A stretch of DNA of 64,000 bases from Clostridioides mangenotii TR. Its GTDB lineage: Bacteria; Bacillota; Clostridia; Peptostreptococcales; Peptostreptococcaceae. Each line of letters opens with the position of its first letter. The stretch's first letter is position 1. Below, in pieces: positions 53,668 to 62,563 of the stretch. The notes below the pieces were generated by a model, which saw only the letters and a program-made list of their open reading frames with translations, searched no databases and had not been told where the DNA came from. The DNA lies in contig NZ_AXUS01000011.1 of assembly GCF_000498755.1 (NCBI RefSeq), positions 38,323-102,322 on the forward strand, written 5' to 3'. Position numbers and translations under genes: made by a program.

Positions 53668-54507
53668 TTATACTATGTGTTTAATTGTCTCTTCACCTAC
53701 ATTAATGAACTTTTCCCCAATTTTTAAAAATTTAGGCTTTCTATTCTCGTATATACATATATATTTATATCCAATATAATTTAAAATTTCATAAACCTTA
53801 TCAAAATCACGACATATATCTTCGGATCTATGCGCATCTGAACCTATTGTTATTATCTCCCCTCCAAGTTCTTTATATCTTTTCAAAACTTCAATACTAG
53901 GATGTGTTGAATCTACCTTATACCTGTAACCTGATGTGTTTATCTCTATACCTTTTCCCGCTAACAATATTTCTTTTAATACTTCATCTAATATATTTTT
54001 GTAGTCGTCGTAAACATATTTACTTTTTCTGTATTGTCCATATCTTCTTACATAATCTAAATGCCCATAAATATCAAAGTTGTTATATTCTCTTACTGTG
54101 CTTACAATGCTCTCATAGTACTTTGTATACGATTCTAATTGAGTCAAATTTTCAAAGTACTCATCTCTACTGACATGTTTATTATCTATTGTGTGTGTTG
54201 AACACAAGACAAAATCAAATGGATAAGAGTTGATAATAACGTCAATTTCATCTTTAACAACTCTTTGGTATCCAACTTCAACTCCTGTAAGTAAATTAAT
54301 TTCATTTTTGTATTTTTCTTTACACTCTAGTATTTTATTTATATAGTTGTTGAAATCCAGGCTAAATTTATCCTTATTGTACTCTAAATGATCTGTTAAA
54401 GTTAAATATTTTACACCAAGGTCTATCGCTCTTTCTATCATTTTATAGATATGATCTCTTCCATCATTTGAAAAACGTGTATGAACATGACTATCAGCTT
54501 TATACAT
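53668..54507 (-). CDS. PHP domain phosphoesterase, histidinol-phosphatase type
   Basis: The 279-residue protein has the PHP motifs ADSHVHTRFSNDG (metal His), LTLTDHLEY, LLTGVEVGY, STHTIDNK, DIYGHLDYVRRYG and TIGSDAHRSEDI. Together these supply the trinuclear metal site. The size and N-terminus resemble HisK-type histidinol phosphatases. No other his genes are near, so the substrate could be another phosphate ester. It stands alone. Confidence 0.83.
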   Translation of the reverse strand: MYKADSHVHTRFSNDGRDHIYKMIERAIDLGVKYLTLTDHLEYNKDKFSLDFNNYINKILECKEKYKNEINLLTGVEVGYQRVVKDEIDVIINSYPFDFVLCSTHTIDNKHVSRDEYFENLTQLESYTKYYESIVSTVREYNNFDIYGHLDYVRRYGQYRKSKYVYDDYKNILDEVLKEILLAGKGIEINTSGYRYKVDSTHPSIEVLKRYKELGGEIITIGSDAHRSEDICRDFDKVYEILNYIGYKYICIYENRKPKFLKIGEKFINVGEETIKHIV

Positions 54508-54875
54508 ATAAACTCCCCTTTCCTAAATACTATCTTAATTTTATTTTATTTGAAATTTGTTAAAGCTATATAAAAACAGTGTTAATCCGCAGTTAATATT
54601 GTTAAACTAATTTATCTATTACAACAAAGACTCATGTTATATTAAAGACTTAACACTATTTTATTAAACTTAATAATTTAATTATTTATATATACTTTTT
54701 ATTAGTAAATATTCATAGTATAAATCTAATCGAAATTTACACCACATTGTTTCGGTACAATGTCTATAAAGTACCAAATTCAACTAATCTTATTGAATAA
54801 TTAAAACCTTTATACTAATATTTAATCAATTGATTGCAATCACATTTACTATAATTTTAATTTTTGGAGGTAATT
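54508..54875 (+). promoter_or_regulatory. Upstream region of pdxS with overlapping palindromes
   Basis: Two 12-bp perfect palindromes overlap, AATCAATTGATT (54824-54835) and TGATTGCAATCA (54831-54842), just upstream of TATAAT (54850-54855). They could bind a regulator of PLP synthesis. Upstream of 54800 only AT-rich sequence is seen. Confidence 0.45.
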
Positions 54876-55754
54876 ATGAGTAATAGATATAAAATAGACA
54901 AAAACGTGGCTCAAATGTTTAAAGGTGGAGTAATAATGGATGTAACAAACGTTGAAGAAGCTTTAATTGCTCAAAATGCAGGAGCTTGCGCTGTAATGGC
55001 ACTTGAAAGAGTACCTTCAGATATAAGAAAAGATGGTGGAGTCGCTAGAATGTCTGATCCAAGTATGATACAAAAAATTCAAGAAGCTGTAAGTATACCT
55101 GTTATGGCAAAAGTTAGAATAGGTCATTTTGTCGAAGCTCAAATTCTTGAAGCCTTAGATATAGATTTTATAGATGAAAGTGAAGTATTGACTCCAGCGG
55201 ATAAAGTATTTCATGTAAATAAAAATGATTTTAAAGTACCATTTGTTTGTGGTGCTAGAAATCTAGGTGAAGCTCTTAGGAGAATTGGCGAAGGAGCTTC
55301 AATGATAAGGACTAAAGGAGAAGCTGGAACTGGCGATGTAGTTGAAGCAGTAACACATATGAAAACTATGACTGCAGATATCAAAAAAATAGCCTCACTT
55401 GGAGAAGATGAGCTTATGAATTCTGCAAAAGAATTGGGTGCTCCTTATGAATTAATTAGATATGTACATAAAAATAAAAAATTACCGGTCGTGAATTTTG
55501 CTGCTGGTGGAATAGCAACTCCCGCAGATGCTGCTCTTATGATGCAGCTTGGATGTGACGGTGTATTCGTTGGATCTGGTATATTTAAGTCTGACAATCC
55601 ACAGAAAAGAGCAGAAGCCATAGTCAAGGCTGTTATAAACTACAATAATTCAAAGTTTCTGGCTGAGATATCAAAAGATATTGGTGGAGCGATGAGCGGA
55701 ATTTCAGTATCATCTCTTCAAGAAGAAGAAAAATTAGCTGTTAGAGGCTGGTAA
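54876..55754 (+). CDS. pdxS: Pyridoxal 5'-phosphate synthase subunit PdxS
   Basis: PdxS makes PLP from ribose 5-phosphate, glyceraldehyde 3-phosphate and ammonia. The ~292-residue barrel is highly conserved: [87 protein letters not shown] and [20 protein letters not shown]. The ATG at 54876 follows GGAGG, and an in-frame TTG at 54864 is too close to it. The usual partner gene pdxT does not follow. Confidence 0.97.
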   Translation: MSNRYKIDKNVAQMFKGGVIMDVTNVEEALIAQNAGACAVMALERVPSDIRKDGGVARMSDPSMIQKIQEAVSIPVMAKVRIGHFVEAQILEALDIDFIDESEVLTPADKVFHVNKNDFKVPFVCGARNLGEALRRIGEGASMIRTKGEAGTGDVVEAVTHMKTMTADIKKIASLGEDELMNSAKELGAPYELIRYVHKNKKLPVVNFAAGGIATPADAALMMQLGCDGVFVGSGIFKSDNPQKRAEAIVKAVINYNNSKFLAEISKDIGGAMSGISVSSLQEEEKLAVRGW

Positions 55755-55855
55755 TTCATTTAAAATTTAGTTGATTTTTACTTCTCTATAATATATTATT
55801 TTATATACATTAATATATAAATAGTGTGTGGAAATATTATCTAGGAGATGTAATT

Positions 55856-56449
55856 ATGGATTTAAATATTATTATAGAGAACTTTGTAAACAGCTATGGA
55901 GTAGTAAGTATATTTATCTTAGTATTTCTTGAGTACGCTAACTTCCCTATTCCAAGTGAAGTAATACTACCCATGGTAGGGCTTATAGGTAAAGAATACA
56001 ATATAGATATATTTTCACTTATTTTATTATCGACTTTAGCAGGACTAATTGGTTCATTATTAAACTATTGGATAGGCTATTATTTTGGAGAAAAAGTTGT
56101 TAAATATGTAGTAAATAAATTTCCAAAGACTAAAAAATCAATTTCAGCTTCAAACAATTTTATGAAAAGATATAGTAAAATATCGGTTTTATTAACAAGA
56201 TTCGTCCCTTTAGCGAGAACAGCCATATCTCTTATCGCTGGTGTGGCAAGGATGAATTTAGCAAAATTCGTTATATTTTCAACTATAGGTATATTTATAT
56301 GGAACTGTCTATTAATAACTGGTGGAACCTTTATTAGTGAACTGTTTAGGCTAGAATATATTACAATTGAAGTATTGCTGGCATTAATATTAGCAATAGT
56401 TATTATATATCTTATAAAAAAACTGTATGATATCTACCGCGATAAATAG
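55856..56449 (+). CDS. DedA/SNARE-associated (VTT domain) membrane protein
   Basis: DedA family proteins act in undecaprenyl-phosphate or phospholipid recycling across the membrane. The ~197-residue protein has EYANFPIPSEVILPMVGLIG (the conserved Glu/Pro segment), GSLLNYWIGYYFGEKVV and RFVPLARTAISLIAGVARM, the hallmark Arg-containing loop. The ATG at 55856 follows AGGAGATG at the right distance, and a GTG at 55826 does not. Confidence 0.88.
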   Translation: MDLNIIIENFVNSYGVVSIFILVFLEYANFPIPSEVILPMVGLIGKEYNIDIFSLILLSTLAGLIGSLLNYWIGYYFGEKVVKYVVNKFPKTKKSISASNNFMKRYSKISVLLTRFVPLARTAISLIAGVARMNLAKFVIFSTIGIFIWNCLLITGGTFISELFRLEYITIEVLLALILAIVIIYLIKKLYDIYRDK

Positions 56450-56450
56450 A

Positions 56451-56497
56451 ACTTAAAAAACTACAATAAAAGTTCTATATATTTTAAGTTTATTTTT
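56451..56497 (+). terminator. Possible terminator after the DedA gene
   Basis: AACTTAAAA/TTTTAAGTT (56451-56459, 56482-56490) form 9-bp arms around a 22-base loop, followed by TATTTTT. Confidence 0.4.
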
Positions 56498-56576
56498 AAT
56501 ATAACTTATAATGCTAGAATAATCTGTGTTTTTGTATTATAATTTTATTAGCTATTAAATAGGAGGTATTGTATAT

Positions 56577-56921
56577 ATGGAAATCAAAAGATATGAAGGA
56601 ACTGGAAGAATGAGTAGAGCTGTTGTACACAACAACACAGTTTACCTATGTGGACAAACTCACGCTGAAGGCGATGTAAAAGAACAAACTACAGAAGTAT
56701 TAAAGAAAGTTGAAGATCTATTAAATAAATACGGTTCTGATAAAAATCATATATTATCAGCTAATATATATTTAAGAGATATGAAAGATTTCGCAGACAT
56801 GAACTCAGTTTGGGATGCGTGGATAGAAGATGGAAACGAACCTGCAAGAGCTTGCGTTGAAGCTAGAATGGCTAGAGAAAGCTTATTAGTTGAAATAACT
56901 ATAGTTGCTGCAGTTAAATAA
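56577..56921 (+). CDS. RidA (YjgF/YER057c/UK114) family deaminase
   Basis: RidA proteins hydrolyse reactive 2-aminoacrylate and other enamines released by PLP enzymes. The 114-residue trimer-forming protein shows [30 protein letters not shown] and [23 protein letters not shown]. The Arg of the PARACVEA motif, which binds the substrate carboxylate, is present. It lies near pdxS, whose product drives the reactions that make the damage. It has its own GGAGG site and terminator. Confidence 0.92.
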   Translation: MEIKRYEGTGRMSRAVVHNNTVYLCGQTHAEGDVKEQTTEVLKKVEDLLNKYGSDKNHILSANIYLRDMKDFADMNSVWDAWIEDGNEPARACVEARMARESLLVEITIVAAVK

Positions 56922-56972
56922 TTACCTATATAAGAAGTAGACCTTAATGTAATATAGATATAAAGTTTTTTT

Positions 56973-57008
56973 ATAGTGAGCATCTAATGATGTTCGCTAT
57001 TTTTTTAT
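56973..57008 (+). terminator. Terminator after ridA
   Basis: ATAGTGAGCATC/GATGTTCGCTAT (56973-56984, 56989-57000) forms a 12-bp stem with two G-T pairs and a TTTTTTTA tail. Confidence 0.85.
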
Positions 57009-57084
57009 TATAAACTTAAATTAATAATACTGATGAAGAAAAATTTATTTGTGATACCTCTTAAATAATTGAAACATCTATCTT

Positions 57085-57163
57085 ATAAAATAAAAAAGCC
57101 ATCTATTAAATAGATGGCTTTAAGGGCTAGCGTATACTTGCAATTGATGCAAGCTCCCACTGA
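57085..57163 (-). ncRNA. Probable independent small RNA, class not recognised
   Basis: On the minus strand a complete small transcription unit can be read: promoter (next entry), then a ~79-base transcript. The transcript holds GGGAGCTTGCATCAATTGCAAG (hairpin TTGCA/TGCAA), CTAGCCC able to pair with the GGGAG region, and a 12-bp terminator stem AAAGCCATCTAT/ATAGATGGCTTT (57095-57106, 57110-57121) ending in TTTTTTATTTT. It encodes no peptide of note. It lies downstream of the anti-sigma gene but has its own promoter. Confidence 0.55.
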
Positions 57164-57168
57164 TCTTT

Positions 57169-57197
57169 AGTATATCTCACTTTAGGTTAAATGTAAA
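57169..57197 (-). promoter_or_regulatory. Promoter of the small RNA
   Basis: On the minus strand TTTACA (57192-57197), a 17-base spacer and TATACT (57169-57174) place the start near 57163. Confidence 0.6.
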
Positions 57198-57280
57198 TAT
57201 AATTATTATTTATATTTAATTTTACTTATACAACAAATTATACATGTTTTAAATATATAAGACTTTATTATTATAAATTC

Positions 57281-58135
57281 CTATAATAATCCACCTAAAA
57301 CAGCCTCCGGAATGACAAATTCGACAGCTCCCATATATCCTGGCGCTACTTCATATTCATCAAATGATATCACTAACTGATTTTTATCATTTATATAAAA
57401 ATCTTGATTCTTGTCTATCTTGTCAAAACTATCCATTTCATTATCGCTTATATCGATAAAATATACTTTGTTGCTATCTTTTTTCATTTGAGATCTCATC
57501 TGATCTTTTATATTTTTACTTATAACCTCGATATACTTATCATTTTTGAATAGCATAGGAAGTGTTAATACAATCTTTTTATTTTTATCTATATTATAAT
57601 GTTTTTTTGTTGTATATGAAGAAGCTTGAATTTCCAATTTTTCTCTTTCTATAGATAATCTATCTTTTGTTTCGCTCTTAATAATATAATCTGTATTTAC
57701 ATATTTATAAGCCCTTTGATCTAAGTTTATCTCTTTTGATAAATCATCATACAATGCCTTCCCCTCACTAATAAAACTTTTATTTATTCTTTTTTCTAAA
57801 TCCTTATCATCTAATCCCTCTATTGCTGGTACCTTTATATTTGCTTCACTATTTCCTTCTTTTATTTTATATTCTTTAACTATAACAAGCTTTACAAGCT
57901 GTGATAATACAGGTACTTTTGATATAGTTTCTGCAAATACTGGACTTACATTTATTAATATAACTATTGTTAAGACAGATGCTAATGCTACGGAAAATCT
58001 TTTTTTAAATATTAGTGACTTTTTTCTATTTACCCTACTACTTTTTATTTGATCTTCTATGATAGTATATAAGTTTTCTGGTATTGGAGTGCTCATATAC
58101 TCATTTTTTAGTTTATTTAACCTCTTATCACTCAT
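57281..58135 (-). CDS. Membrane anti-sigma factor, RsiV-like (DUF3298)
   Basis: The 284-residue protein has a cytoplasmic N-terminus (about 1-45), one membrane helix (about 48-68, SVALASVLTIVILINVSPVF) and an extracellular DUF3298-type domain. That domain has IKVPAIEGLDDKDLEKRINKSF, LPMLFKNDKYIEVISKNIK and the terminal YEVAPGYMGAVEFVIP. This architecture matches RsiV, the lysozyme-binding anti-sigma factor cleaved on contact with lysozyme. The ATG at 58135 follows AGGAG and comes just after the sigma gene stop. Confidence 0.83.
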   Translation of the reverse strand: MSDKRLNKLKNEYMSTPIPENLYTIIEDQIKSSRVNRKKSLIFKKRFSVALASVLTIVILINVSPVFAETISKVPVLSQLVKLVIVKEYKIKEGNSEANIKVPAIEGLDDKDLEKRINKSFISEGKALYDDLSKEINLDQRAYKYVNTDYIIKSETKDRLSIEREKLEIQASSYTTKKHYNIDKNKKIVLTLPMLFKNDKYIEVISKNIKDQMRSQMKKDSNKVYFIDISDNEMDSFDKIDKNQDFYINDKNQLVISFDEYEVAPGYMGAVEFVIPEAVLGGLL

Positions 58136-58136
58136 A

Positions 58137-58631
58137 CTAACTTCTCCTTTCACTTTCTATATTTATTCTTAATTTTTTCAAACCTTGATACAGTCTGGTC
58201 TTAACTGTATTAACATTTTCATCCAATATTTTTGCAATCTCTTCTATCTTTAAATCTTCAAAGAATCTGAGTACTATTATAATTCTATATTTTTCTGGAA
58301 GGTCATCCAGATTCTTTTTTAGATCTAAATTCGTATGATCTTCGTAACTTTCGATTTTTTCTAATTGCTCTTTTAACAAAAAATCACTATATTTCTTATT
58401 TCTTCTCAAATAATCAATGCTACAGTTTACAACTATTCTATAAAACCACGTTTTTATAAATTTAATTTCCTTTAATTTTTCTACAGAGTTTAATGCTTTA
58501 TATATAGAATCTTGAATAATATCGAGGGCATCTTGCTCATTTCTCACATAGCTGTACGCTACTCTATAAAAATTTTCGCGATTTTCTATTATAAACTCTT
58601 CTACTTTCTTTCTTTTTAGAGTTTTAAACAT
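58137..58631 (-). CDS. ECF RNA polymerase sigma factor (SigV/CsfV-like)
   Basis: The 164-residue sigma factor has region 2 (YRVAYSYVRNEQDALDIIQDSIYKALNSVEKLKE, then FKTWFYRIVVNCSIDYLRRNKK) and region 4 (LPEKYRIIIVLRFFEDLKIEEIAKILDENVNTVKTRLYQGLKKLR). It is encoded just before its RsiV-like anti-sigma factor. In Bacillus, Enterococcus and C. difficile such pairs respond to lysozyme. The downstream regulon is not evident from the window. Confidence 0.88.
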   Translation of the reverse strand: MFKTLKRKKVEEFIIENRENFYRVAYSYVRNEQDALDIIQDSIYKALNSVEKLKEIKFIKTWFYRIVVNCSIDYLRRNKKYSDFLLKEQLEKIESYEDHTNLDLKKNLDDLPEKYRIIIVLRFFEDLKIEEIAKILDENVNTVKTRLYQGLKKLRINIESERRS

Positions 58632-58682
58632 CTTTTAACCTCTCTTCCATAAATCTTAGTACATTTTGTAACACCCATTTAT

Positions 58683-58712
58683 TAGACGCTGAATTTGCAT
58701 GTAAAAGTTTTT
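58683..58712 (-). promoter_or_regulatory. Possible ECF-type autoregulatory promoter of the sigma gene
   Basis: On the minus strand AAAAAC (58707-58712), 18 bases and CGTCTAA (58682-58688) resemble ECF promoters (AAC ... CGTC). The spacing is one or two bases longer than usual. The leader to the ATG is ~50 bases. Confidence 0.4.
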
Positions 58713-58827
58713 AAAAAACATATATTTTTCTATTGGCAAGCTTTTTTTAAACTTTTTTCAAACTTTTTTAAAATTTTATATCACTATATAGCTAATGTTC
58801 AGCGTATTTTTTTGCTATTTACATATC

Positions 58828-58856
58828 TTTACAGTAAAAAATGGCTATTTTATATG
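58828..58856 (+). promoter_or_regulatory. Possible promoter of the CAP protein gene
   Basis: TTTACA (58828-58833), a 17-base spacer and TATATG (58851-58856). A GTTAC/GTAAC inverted pair lies in the leader near 58891-58906. The AAACTTTTTT repeats at about 58750-58775 are otherwise unexplained. Confidence 0.4.
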
Positions 58857-58941
58857 TTAGTATAAATGCACAGGGTACCCCTACACTAAAAGTTACAATT
58901 TAGTAACAATTTTAGAATCTTCAAATTAAGAGGTGTTTTAT

Positions 58942-59811
58942 ATGAAAAAGAATATACCAACGAAATTAAAGACATTATTAGCTTTAGGAGTAGTAACTAT
59001 AGCAACAGCTTCTAGTGCTGTTCCTGCAAGTGCTTTATCTCTACAAAACTGTACAAATTTAAACAGCAAAACTGTAAGTTGTAGCAATGCTAAGTATAAA
59101 TATGCAGCGAAACCAAATTGCTCTTCTAAACCAGAGCTTAATACAAGCAACGATAATTCAGGCTCTACTAACAAACCAGACAATAATAAATGCAACAATA
59201 ACTCTGGTTCTAGCAATGAGACTAATAACAATGACAATAACGGTTCTACTAATGAAACTGATAACAATAATAACGGATCTGGCTCTACTAATGAGACTGA
59301 TAACAACAATAATAATAACGGTTCTGGCTCTACTGGTGAAACAGGTGAGAACAACAATAATGGATCAGGTTCTACTAATGAAGCTGAAGAAAACAATGGT
59401 AACAATAATGAATCTCAAGCTGGAAACTTCTCAGCTCAACAAAAAGAAGTTGTTGATTTAGTAAATGTTGAAAGAAGTAAAGCAGGTTTAAGTCCTCTTA
59501 CACTTGATTCAGAAATATCAAGCGTAGCTACAAAAAAATCTCAAGATATGATAGACAACAACTACTTTGATCATAATTCTCCAACTTACGGTTCTCCATT
59601 CGATATGATGAAAAAGTTTGGAATAAGCTATAAAACAGCTGGTGAAAACATAGCAATGGGACAAAAAAGCCCTAAAGAAGTTGTAAATGCTTGGATGAAT
59701 TCTGAAGGACATAGAAAAAACATATTAAATGCTAATTTTTCTAAAATAGGAATTGGTGTTGCACAAAAAGGAAATGGTGCAATTTACTGGACACAAATGT
59801 TTGTCGGATAA
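58942..59811 (+). CDS. Secreted CAP/SCP domain protein with Asn/Gly/Ser-rich linker
   Basis: The protein has a signal peptide (residues 1-30, ending SSAVPASA) and a segment with several Cys (about 35-65). A long low-complexity linker (about 66-160) built from imperfect GSTNETDNNNN units follows, then a C-terminal CAP domain (about 165-289). The CAP part shows VVDLVNVERSKAGLSPLTLDSEISSVATKKSQDM, NYFDHNSPTYGSPFDMM, AGENIAMGQKSP and WMNSEGHRKNILN, with the conserved His and Glu. The fold resembles Bacillus YkwD and CwpV-like CAP proteins, whose activity is unclear. The ATG at 58942 is preferred to a GTG at 58933. Confidence 0.9.
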   Translation: MKKNIPTKLKTLLALGVVTIATASSAVPASALSLQNCTNLNSKTVSCSNAKYKYAAKPNCSSKPELNTSNDNSGSTNKPDNNKCNNNSGSSNETNNNDNNGSTNETDNNNNGSGSTNETDNNNNNNGSGSTGETGENNNNGSGSTNEAEENNGNNNESQAGNFSAQQKEVVDLVNVERSKAGLSPLTLDSEISSVATKKSQDMIDNNYFDHNSPTYGSPFDMMKKFGISYKTAGENIAMGQKSPKEVVNAWMNSEGHRKNILNANFSKIGIGVAQKGNGAIYWTQMFVG

Positions 59812-59836
59812 TATAAATAAGTTCTGGTACATATTT

Positions 59837-59896
59837 AAATAGGGTCGTCTCAAAGTTAATTTTCAAATTAGCTTTGAGGCCACCCTATTTTTATAT
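59837..59896 (+). terminator. Terminator after the CAP protein gene
   Basis: A long stem, AAATAGGGT...CTCAAAG against CTTTGAG...ACCCTATTT, is followed by TTTATA. Its loop and sides recall the GTCTCAAA end of the element near fliC, but no second end exists. Confidence 0.8.
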
Positions 59897-59995
59897 CTTT
59901 TCATATATTTTCTATTATTCTACTATACTATAAAATAGCTCTCTATTTTAGTATGTTATATATTTTTAAAAGAAATAAATAATTATGGAGGATAT

Positions 59996-60967
59996 ATGAA
60001 GAAATATAAAAAAGTGATACTTATTATACTTTTTGTGATCGCGATATTGATAATCATAGCTGGATTTGTTGTTGGCAACATGTTTTATAACTTAGCGCTA
60101 AATCCAACTACTGATAAATCATCAGTACTAAATGCCCCACACAATTCAGGAGATATTGCTCCTGATGTCGACTCATCTGGTGATATAGAAAAGACAAAAA
60201 GTGAAGAATGGTTTAAAAATATTGGATTTAAAGATTTGTATATTCAAACATTTGATGACCTTAAACTTCACGCCTATAGTATACAAAATACAGATCAATC
60301 AAATAAATACGCTATTATTTGCCATGGATATGGTGGCCAGGGATCACTAATGACAAAGACTGCATCTCGTTTCTACAGCATGGGCTTTAATGTTTTACTT
60401 CCCGATGCTAGGGGACAGGGTAAAAGCGAAGGTAATTATATAGGTATGGGTTGGCATGACCGTCTTGATGTAGTCTCTTGGATTGATGATATCGTACAGA
60501 AAGATCCAGAAGCTGAAATAATCTTATACGGTGTCTCGATGGGAGGGGCTACTGTTATGATGGCTTCTGGTGAAGATTTACATAAAAATGTAAAAGCTAT
60601 TGTAGAGGACTGTGGCTATACATCTGTCTGGGATGAATTCTCATACCAGCTTAAAGAAACATTTAATTTACCAGCTTTCCCATTTATGAATTTTTCATCG
60701 GCAGTTACAAAACTACGTGCAGGTTACACTTTAGGTGAAGCAAGTGCTTTAGACCAAGTTGCTAAATCTAATACTCCTATGATGTTCATACATGGAGATA
60801 GAGATACTTTTGTTCCTTCTTTAATGTTTGATGAAGTTTACGACGCTGCTAAAGTGCCTAAAGAGAAACTCTATGTTAAAGGTGCAGGTCATGGTGAATC
60901 TTCCAATATAGCTGGTGAAATGTACTGGAATAAAGTCGAAAATTTTCTATATAAGTACTTAGATTAG
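59996..60967 (+). CDS. Membrane-anchored alpha/beta hydrolase
   Basis: Residues 7-30 are a membrane helix that anchors a 323-residue extracellular alpha/beta-hydrolase of the YqkD/BEM46-like group. The oxyanion region is ICHGYGGQG, followed by LLPDARGQGKSEG. The nucleophile elbow is YGVSMGGATV, the acid lies in IHGDRDTFVP and the His in GAGHGES. No lipobox Cys is present. The substrate is unknown. GGAGG precedes the ATG. Confidence 0.87.
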   Translation: MKKYKKVILIILFVIAILIIIAGFVVGNMFYNLALNPTTDKSSVLNAPHNSGDIAPDVDSSGDIEKTKSEEWFKNIGFKDLYIQTFDDLKLHAYSIQNTDQSNKYAIICHGYGGQGSLMTKTASRFYSMGFNVLLPDARGQGKSEGNYIGMGWHDRLDVVSWIDDIVQKDPEAEIILYGVSMGGATVMMASGEDLHKNVKAIVEDCGYTSVWDEFSYQLKETFNLPAFPFMNFSSAVTKLRAGYTLGEASALDQVAKSNTPMMFIHGDRDTFVPSLMFDEVYDAAKVPKEKLYVKGAGHGESSNIAGEMYWNKVENFLYKYLD

Positions 60968-60999
60968 AATAATGTATAAAAGATCAGAATTAATAGAAA

Positions 61000-61036
61000 A
61001 AATGAGAATCTGATATCTATCAGATTCTCATTTTTG
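61000..61036. terminator. Bidirectional terminator
   Basis: TGAGAATCTGA/TCAGATTCTCA (61003-61013, 61020-61030) forms an 11-bp stem with A6 on one side and TTTTTG on the other, between convergent genes. Confidence 0.85.
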
Positions 61037-61049
61037 TTTTTTCTAATAA

Positions 61050-62414
61050 TTATTTCTGAACTCCAGTTTCAACTGGATTGGCGGGATCAGTACTCCATCC
61101 TATCCATCCATCACTGTATAGAGAAGAGTTTTTAACACCGATGACATCTGCATATGTCATTACTTCAGCTGCTCTCCATCCACTTCCACACATAAATATA
61201 AGGTTTTTGTTAGTATCAATTTTTGATTTATCCCAGAGTGCCTTTATCTCATCTGCATTTCTCATAGTATTATCTATATTACGGTAATCTTCTAGAGTTG
61301 TGGAACTTGTCCCTGAATATCCATAAACAGCCCCAGGTATACGACCTTTTTTATCATGATAACTGTAACCAGAAATTTTACCTTCGAACTCGTCTTTTGT
61401 TCTGTCATCAACTAAAGTATATTCTGGATTTTTCAAATGCTGTTTAAGCTCTGGTATTGTGTCAATCAGATCTGGATTCGCAGGTATTGTAGTACCAAAG
61501 TCAGTTCCTGGTGTCTTTTTATTAGATTTAGTTTCTAAATCATACCCTGCTGAAACCCATGCGTCATTACCTCCGTTTAGAACTCTAACATCATTTACTC
61601 CAATATATCTAAGAACAACTGCTACTCTGTATGAAGCCATCGTATCCGGACCTGTAACTATAACAGAATCATCTTTTTTAAATCCATAATCTAAAGCAAA
61701 CTTTTCTAAATCCTTATCATTAGCCAACATCCATGCTGGTGGTGGCTCTATTGTATCCGTATTTATATGAACACTTGTAGGAACATGCCCTTTCAAGTAC
61801 GCTTCTTTTTCTTCACCCCAACTAGCTTCTACTATTTTTACATTTTTAGAATTTTTAAATGTCTCAGTAGTTTTTCCGTCTACTACATCTTTTACAACTT
61901 TTGCAGGCACTATTAATTCATAATTTTCATATGATTTCATTGGCAATTTATCGTCATTTGCCCATTCTTTTACATCGTATGTGTATATGTTCTCATAGCC
62001 TTTTTTTGAAAGATAATCCGCTACTTTATTTGCATCTTTACCATTAGAATCGTACAATACTATATTTTTATTTGATTCAATGCCTTTTGTTTTTAAAGCC
62101 TTCTCTAGGACTTTCTCTTTATCTTTGTTATCAACTGAAAGCCAGTTTGCAGAAAAATCAACTGCTCCGTCAATATGGCCTCCTCTTTCTTCTCCATCTA
62201 ATACCCATCCATTGTAAGAATCATTTAGTCTAGTATCTACCACAACCCAAGATTTATCATCTAAATTAGTTTTTAGATCTTGCGTAGATATATTTTTGTA
62301 AGCATCTGACCCCTCATCTTTTTTTGTTTCGCCTTTGCTACAAGCGACTAACAAGAATACTCCTATAATAAGTATTACACTTAGTAGCAATTTCTTTGCT
62401 GATTTAATTTTCAT
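61050..62414 (-). CDS. Lipoprotein with three rhodanese domains, one catalytic
   Basis: A lipoprotein signal (LLVACS, lipidated Cys 25) is followed by three rhodanese folds, at about 45-165, 180-305 and 320-440. Only the last has a catalytic Cys: FMCGSGWRAAEV (Cys 409). The corresponding loops in the first two are LYDSNGKDANKV and VTGPDTMASYRV, with Ser or Asp-Thr instead. It is probably an extracytoplasmic thiosulfate or polysulfide sulfurtransferase, with the other domains regulatory or structural. Length is 454 residues. It is a single gene ending at a bidirectional terminator. Confidence 0.85.
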   Translation of the reverse strand: MKIKSAKKLLLSVILIIGVFLLVACSKGETKKDEGSDAYKNISTQDLKTNLDDKSWVVVDTRLNDSYNGWVLDGEERGGHIDGAVDFSANWLSVDNKDKEKVLEKALKTKGIESNKNIVLYDSNGKDANKVADYLSKKGYENIYTYDVKEWANDDKLPMKSYENYELIVPAKVVKDVVDGKTTETFKNSKNVKIVEASWGEEKEAYLKGHVPTSVHINTDTIEPPPAWMLANDKDLEKFALDYGFKKDDSVIVTGPDTMASYRVAVVLRYIGVNDVRVLNGGNDAWVSAGYDLETKSNKKTPGTDFGTTIPANPDLIDTIPELKQHLKNPEYTLVDDRTKDEFEGKISGYSYHDKKGRIPGAVYGYSGTSSTTLEDYRNIDNTMRNADEIKALWDKSKIDTNKNLIFMCGSGWRAAEVMTYADVIGVKNSSLYSDGWIGWSTDPANPVETGVQK

Positions 62415-62563
62415 TGTAATCCTCCTATTAGAAATTTTATATAATTTCCTAATAATATACTAAGATAAAGTTAACTAAATATAAAGAAAATTAGATATTA
62501 ACTATAATCAATAAAATCTATATCGTTATTATCTATACATCTCCATATACAAAAATACATAAT

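Noticed and set aside
59101..59400. Tandem repeats resembling a CRISPR or minisatellite array
   Set aside because: They are in-frame GSTNETDNN coding repeats of varying length without unique spacers.
58938..59405. A 155-codon frame opposite the CAP gene, rich in Leu, Pro and Val
   Set aside because: It mirrors the Asn/Ser repeat linker of the CAP protein and is an artefact of codon bias in repeats.
59837..59896. Second copy of the fliC-associated element, from the GTCTCAAA sequence
   Set aside because: Only one hairpin with a T tract is present. It is explained as a terminator.
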